Source: Alphaproteobacteria bacterium
GTDB taxonomy: Bacteria > Pseudomonadota > Alphaproteobacteria > RF32 > CAG-977
Assembly: GCA_017476085.1 (NCBI GenBank)
Contig: JAFVEJ010000173.1
Coordinates: 1 to 10,623, forward strand
DNA: 10,623 bases
Reading direction: 5' to 3'
The notes under the pieces were generated by a model, which was not told the origin of the DNA, made no database searches, and was given only the letters and a program-made list of their open reading frames with translations. Of the stretch, positions 7,854 through 10,623 are shown piece by piece. The position numbers were made by a program, and so were the translations under genes. The number at the start of each line of letters is the position of its first letter. Position 1 is the first letter of the stretch.

Positions 7854-9629
7854 TTAGTTCAGCGTCATTAAAAGCTGGCCGGTTACAACCTGATCTCCTT
7901 GACGTACGGCGATTTTACCGACAACACCGTCTGCCGGAGAAGGAACGGGGCTTTCCATTTTCATTACTTCCAGAATCGCGATTTGCTGTCCTTTTTTAAC
8001 AGTGTCCCCTTCCTTAACCAGTAATTTAGTCAACGTTCCCGGAACCGGAGAAGTTACTTCCGTTCCCGCGCCGCCGGCCGCCGGTTTGACAACGGCTTGT
8101 CCTGCCGCGGCAACGCTGATATTAAACGTTTTGCCGTTGACAATGACTTTATCGCCATCCAAAGAAGCCTGATAAGATTTGCCGTCAACCGTCACGTCAA
8201 AGTTGCCCGACGTGACTTTGACCGCCGGTTTTTCCTTGTAACGAACGCCGATTTTCGCTTCGCCTTTCAGGAACGTGATGCCTTTATCGCCGCAAGCCGC
8301 CGCAATAAAAATGTTTTCATCCGTTTCCGGCAAATTATTTTCTTTCAGGACATTACGGAAATGCTCCAACTGCTTTTTCGGATTGCGGTCATTAATCGCT
8401 AACGGAGACTCTTTTGTCGGCTCCAAATTCAGCTGTTCGGCAGCGATTTTTACAACTTCGGGATCGGGCTCATGCGGCGTACGGCCGAAATACCCCAAAA
8501 CCATCTTGCCATATCCTTCGGCGATTTTCTTCCATGGTCCCTGCATAACGTTATTGAACGCCTGCTGAAAATAGAACTGGGAAACAGGAGTCACGGACGT
8601 GCCGTATCCGCCTTTGCGGACAACCTCTTCCATCGCTTTGACTATTTCTGGAAACTTATCCAAAATGCCGTTGTCGCGCAGCATCTGCGTATTCGCAGTC
8701 AGCGCGCCGCCGGGCAGCGGAGACCACGGCACGCGCGGTTCGACTTTCGTCGCTTCGGGCGGCAACAGATATTCGCTTAAAGCGTTTTTCAAAAATTCTT
8801 CCGTTTCCAAAATCTTTTGCGGATCAACATCCAAAACATAATCCGTACCGCGCAAAGCATGCCACATCGTCAGCACATCCGGAGAACACGTTCCGCCGGA
8901 AACGGGCGCCAAAGATAAATCCACAGTATCCGCGCCGGCTTCAATCGCCGACATACAGCACAAGACGGATGTTCCCGCCGTTTCATGCGTGTGGAAGGAA
9001 ATCGGTTTATCCGTCAGTTTGCGCATCCGTTTGATCGTTTCGTGAACGATCGCGGGGGTGCATGTACCGGAGGCATCCTTCAAACACAAAGAATCAAACG
9101 GAACATCGGCATCCAAAACGGCGCGCAGGCGCTGTTCGTAAAAATCGGGATCATGCGCTCCCGTACAGCCGGGAGGCAAAGACATGATCGTAATCGTCAT
9201 CTGATGCTGCAGTCCCGCTTCTTTAATCGCTTTGCCGGATACAACCAAATTGTTGGGATCATTCAAAGCATCAAAGTTACGAATCGTCGTCATTCCATGT
9301 TTTTTAAACAATTTGGCATGCAATTTAATTAAATCGGTGGACATCGAATCCAACCCGACGACATTGATGCCGCGCGCCAATGTTTGCAAATTAGCTTCGG
9401 GACCCGCAACTTCACGAAACTTATCCATCACATCGAAAGCATTTTCATTGCAGTAAAAGAAGGCAGACTGAAACGCCGCGCCGCCGCCGGCTTCAAAATA
9501 ACGAATCCCGGCGTCGCGAGCCATTTCAACCGCCGGGAAATAATCTTTCGGAAGAACACGCATTCCGAAAACCGATTGGAATCCGTCTCGGAAAGCCGTG
9601 CACATAAAATTTACAACCTTTTTAGCCAT
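7854..9629 (-). CDS. oadA: Biotin-dependent oxaloacetate decarboxylase alpha / PycB-type subunit
   Basis: A 591-residue cytoplasmic carboxyltransferase with a C-terminal biotin carrier. It moves the carboxyl group of oxaloacetate to biotin, leaving pyruvate, and hands it to OadB. Numbering from the first of two possible ATGs (9635): the metal-site Asp17 is in FRDGFQS, the catalytic Lys186 in CLKDASG and the metal-binding His215 and His217 in HTHETAG, all in the HMGL-like barrel. [15 protein letters not shown] (308-322) and [17 protein letters not shown] (345-361) mark the PycB-type domain. A Gly/Ala linker near 509-524 leads to the biotinyl domain, with biotin Lys559 in EVMKMES. The second ATG (9629) is chosen because GAAGGTGA lies seven bases from it but only one from the first. 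The N-terminal segment ([24 protein letters not shown]) differs from Klebsiella OadA (RDAHQS, EVWGGATFD) and recalls the PycB proteins of Campylobacterota. With oadB and oadG adjacent, a sodium pump role is favoured over pyruvate carboxylation; no biotin carboxylase subunit is present. Confidence 0.93.
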   Translation of the reverse strand: MAKKVVNFMCTAFRDGFQSVFGMRVLPKDYFPAVEMARDAGIRYFEAGGGAAFQSAFFYCNENAFDVMDKFREVAGPEANLQTLARGINVVGLDSMSTDLIKLHAKLFKKHGMTTIRNFDALNDPNNLVVSGKAIKEAGLQHQMTITIMSLPPGCTGAHDPDFYEQRLRAVLDADVPFDSLCLKDASGTCTPAIVHETIKRMRKLTDKPISFHTHETAGTSVLCCMSAIEAGADTVDLSLAPVSGGTCSPDVLTMWHALRGTDYVLDVDPQKILETEEFLKNALSEYLLPPEATKVEPRVPWSPLPGGALTANTQMLRDNGILDKFPEIVKAMEEVVRKGGYGTSVTPVSQFYFQQAFNNVMQGPWKKIAEGYGKMVLGYFGRTPHEPDPEVVKIAAEQLNLEPTKESPLAINDRNPKKQLEHFRNVLKENNLPETDENIFIAAACGDKGITFLKGEAKIGVRYKEKPAVKVTSGNFDVTVDGKSYQASLDGDKVIVNGKTFNISVAAAGQAVVKPAAGGAGTEVTSPVPGTLTKLLVKEGDTVKKGQQIAILEVMKMESPVPSPADGVVGKIAVRQGDQVVTGQLLMTLN

Positions 9630-9647
9630 ATCCATTCACCTTCTTTA

Positions 9648-9845
9648 TTAACTGTTTTTCAGTTTCACAGCGATTGCCGCCGCGATCAAAGCTTCGTCCT
9701 CATCTTCGGACTGTTCGGATTCGTCTGCAATCCCCAAATAATTAAAAATTGCCGCCTGAGCATACATTAAAGCAATCAGCAGCAATAAAAACACCAATAC
9801 GCCGGACATTCCGATCAGCGTCAATTCCAATCCTTCTGCAAACAT
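9648..9845 (-). CDS. oadG: Na+-translocating decarboxylase gamma subunit (OadG)
   Basis: A 65-residue protein with one N-terminal membrane helix (about 8-35, GMSGVLVFLLLLIALMYAQA), an acidic stretch (ADESEQSEDEDEA) and a C-terminal DEALIAAAIAVKL segment, the AAIAxAV-like ending typical of OadG/sodium-pump gamma subunits. The gamma subunit holds alpha and beta together and binds Zn2+ in Klebsiella. It is shorter than most OadG proteins (about 80-90 residues) and lacks a long Pro-rich linker. AGAGG six bases before the ATG supports the start. It is the first gene of the operon; 18 bases, which include the oadA ribosome-binding site, separate it from oadA. Identification rests mainly on topology and position, since gamma subunits are poorly conserved. 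Confidence 0.87.
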   Translation of the reverse strand: MFAEGLELTLIGMSGVLVFLLLLIALMYAQAAIFNYLGIADESEQSEDEDEALIAAAIAVKLKNS

Positions 9846-9887
9846 AAAAAACCTCTGCCTTTACAAAATCATTTCTATGCTTCTATT

Positions 9888-9916
9888 TTTATATAATGGA
9901 TAAAACAATTTTTCAA
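9888..9916 (-). promoter_or_regulatory. Strong sigma70-type promoter for the oad operon
   Basis: On the minus strand, TTGAAA (9911-9916) and TATAAA (9888-9893) are separated by exactly 17 bases, matching five of six positions in each consensus box. Transcription would start near 9881, giving a leader of about 36 bases before oadG. It lies in the gap between the divergent oadG and thymidine kinase genes and is the best promoter match in the window. Confidence 0.7.
9892..9897 (+). promoter_or_regulatory. Perfect -10 box on the plus strand, possible tdk promoter
   Basis: TATAAT on the plus strand overlaps the minus-strand -10 of the oad promoter. No good -35 sits 16-18 bases upstream (the 17-base position reads TCATTT). 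If used, it would give the thymidine kinase gene a leader of about 150 bases. The rest of the 9898-10055 gap is AT-rich and shows no clear gene or structured RNA. Confidence 0.3.
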
Positions 9917-10055
9917 TTTTCTTCTTTCGTTAACCTTTTAAGATCGCTTCAAAACCTCAGATATCCTTTTGTTTTTGTTTTTTACTGGACAGAGGAAAAT
10001 GTTACTGACAAATCTAAATGGAAAATTTTTGATTTATCGTCAGGAAAAATTAACG

Positions 10056-10623
10056 ATGACCAAAGGAACCTTGGAAATTATTACCGGTCCGATGTTTGCC
10101 GGGAAAACTTCTGCTTTATTGAAAAAAGCCCGCTCTTTTAACGGAGAAATGGTTTTAATCAAACCTTCCTTTGACACACGGTACGGCATTTGCGAAATCA
10201 AAACGCATGACGGCGTCGCCGCGGAAGCGTTTAATCTGACAAACACCAGTGAAATTCTGGAATCGCAGGCTATAGAAAAAGCGCAGGCCGTTTTTTTTGA
10301 CGAAATTCAATTTTTTATGGAACCTTATTTTGGCGGAGATGTCATTGCTTGCATCAACACTCTTCTGAACAGAGGATTATCCGTTTTCTGCTGCGGGTTG
10401 GATAAAAATTGGAAAGGCGAATCATTTGAAATCATCTCCAAATTAAAAACGATTGCCGATCGCTATACCGTTTTGCACGCCAGATGCTCCGTTTGCAACG
10501 AACCGGCCATTTACACATACAAACGCGGCGGCTCGACGTCAGACATCGAGCTGGGGGCCGCGGAAATTTACGAACCCAGATGCGCAAAACATTATCCGTT
10601 CAGTCCTGTCTATGAACCGGAAG
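10056..10623 (+). CDS. tdk: Thymidine kinase, type II (3' end cut by the window)
   Basis: The first 189 codons of a cytoplasmic thymidine kinase, which phosphorylates thymidine to dTMP with ATP in nucleoside salvage. The P-loop GPMFAGKTS is at 11-19 (more often GPMFSGKT), followed by KPSFDTRY (36-43), the Walker B-like FFDEIQFF (80-87) with the probable catalytic Glu83, and CCGLDKNWKGESF (112-124). The zinc site is complete: Cys144, Cys147, Cys176 and His179, in CSVC and RCAKH. YTYKR and the LGAAEIYEPRC lasso region fit type II enzymes of about 190-200 residues, so only a few C-terminal codons are missing. The ATG at 10056 aligns with the usual family start and has AGGA about ten bases upstream. 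An in-frame ATG at 9999, preceded closely by AGAGGA, would add 19 residues and cannot be excluded. The gene diverges from oadG. Confidence 0.93.
   Translation, partial: MTKGTLEIITGPMFAGKTSALLKKARSFNGEMVLIKPSFDTRYGICEIKTHDGVAAEAFNLTNTSEILESQAIEKAQAVFFDEIQFFMEPYFGGDVIACINTLLNRGLSVFCCGLDKNWKGESFEIISKLKTIADRYTVLHARCSVCNEPAIYTYKRGGSTSDIELGAAEIYEPRCAKHYPFSPVYEPE

Noticed and set aside
8097..9332. Several 80-115 codon plus-strand frames across oadA
   Set aside because: They overlap one another and are antisense to oadA, whose catalytic and biotin motifs are intact.
9896..10141. 81-codon plus-strand open frame in the tdk leader, possible leader peptide
   Set aside because: It starts inside the oad promoter, has no ribosome-binding site, overlaps tdk out of frame by 86 bases and encodes no recognisable protein.
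10040..10246. 68-codon minus-strand open frame
   Set aside because: It is antisense to the conserved P-loop region of thymidine kinase and shows no family features.

Overview
The window is a compact stretch of a bacterial chromosome, about 45% GC by eye. It looks like a flagellated Gram-negative bacterium. The C-terminus of the flagellin at the left edge resembles flagellins of Rhodospirillales-like Alphaproteobacteria. The moderate GC and the Na+-pumping decarboxylase operon would suit an anaerobic or gut-associated member of that group, but this placement rests on recalled sequence similarity and is tentative. I see no insertion sequence, phage gene, CRISPR array, tRNA or rRNA.

Layout, left to right. 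(1) The 3' end of a flagellin gene (+) closes with a strong intrinsic terminator. (2) A small CsoR/RcnR-family repressor lies 11 bases upstream of a variant MnmA-type tRNA 2-thiouridylase (+). A hairpin that overlaps the mnmA stop codon ends this unit and can also serve the convergent gene. (3) A Na+/H+ antiporter gene, nhaA (-), has a possible promoter of its own. (4) A five-gene minus-strand operon runs from about 9.88 kb down to 3.45 kb: oadG, oadA and oadB (a biotin-dependent, Na+-translocating decarboxylase), followed by two tandem TPR-methyltransferase genes. Each of these two is joined to the gene before it by a one-base stop/start overlap (TGATG, then TAATG). (5) A type II thymidine kinase gene (+) diverges from oadG and runs off the right edge with only its last few codons missing.

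How the genes fit together. OadGAB would decarboxylate oxaloacetate and export Na+, building a sodium gradient. NhaA exchanges Na+ for H+ and so links that gradient to the proton gradient; with nhaA lying directly downstream, the region reads as a sodium-bioenergetics locus. The two TPR-methyltransferases have no obvious job in it, yet their gene junctions imply co-translation with the pump. They are the least explained part of the window. The other notable point is the repressor/thiouridylase pair: the repressor keeps a Cys-His-Cys sensor triad but has no metal-efflux gene beside it, and the thiouridylase lacks one of the two catalytic cysteines of E. coli MnmA while carrying a CxxC at the other site.
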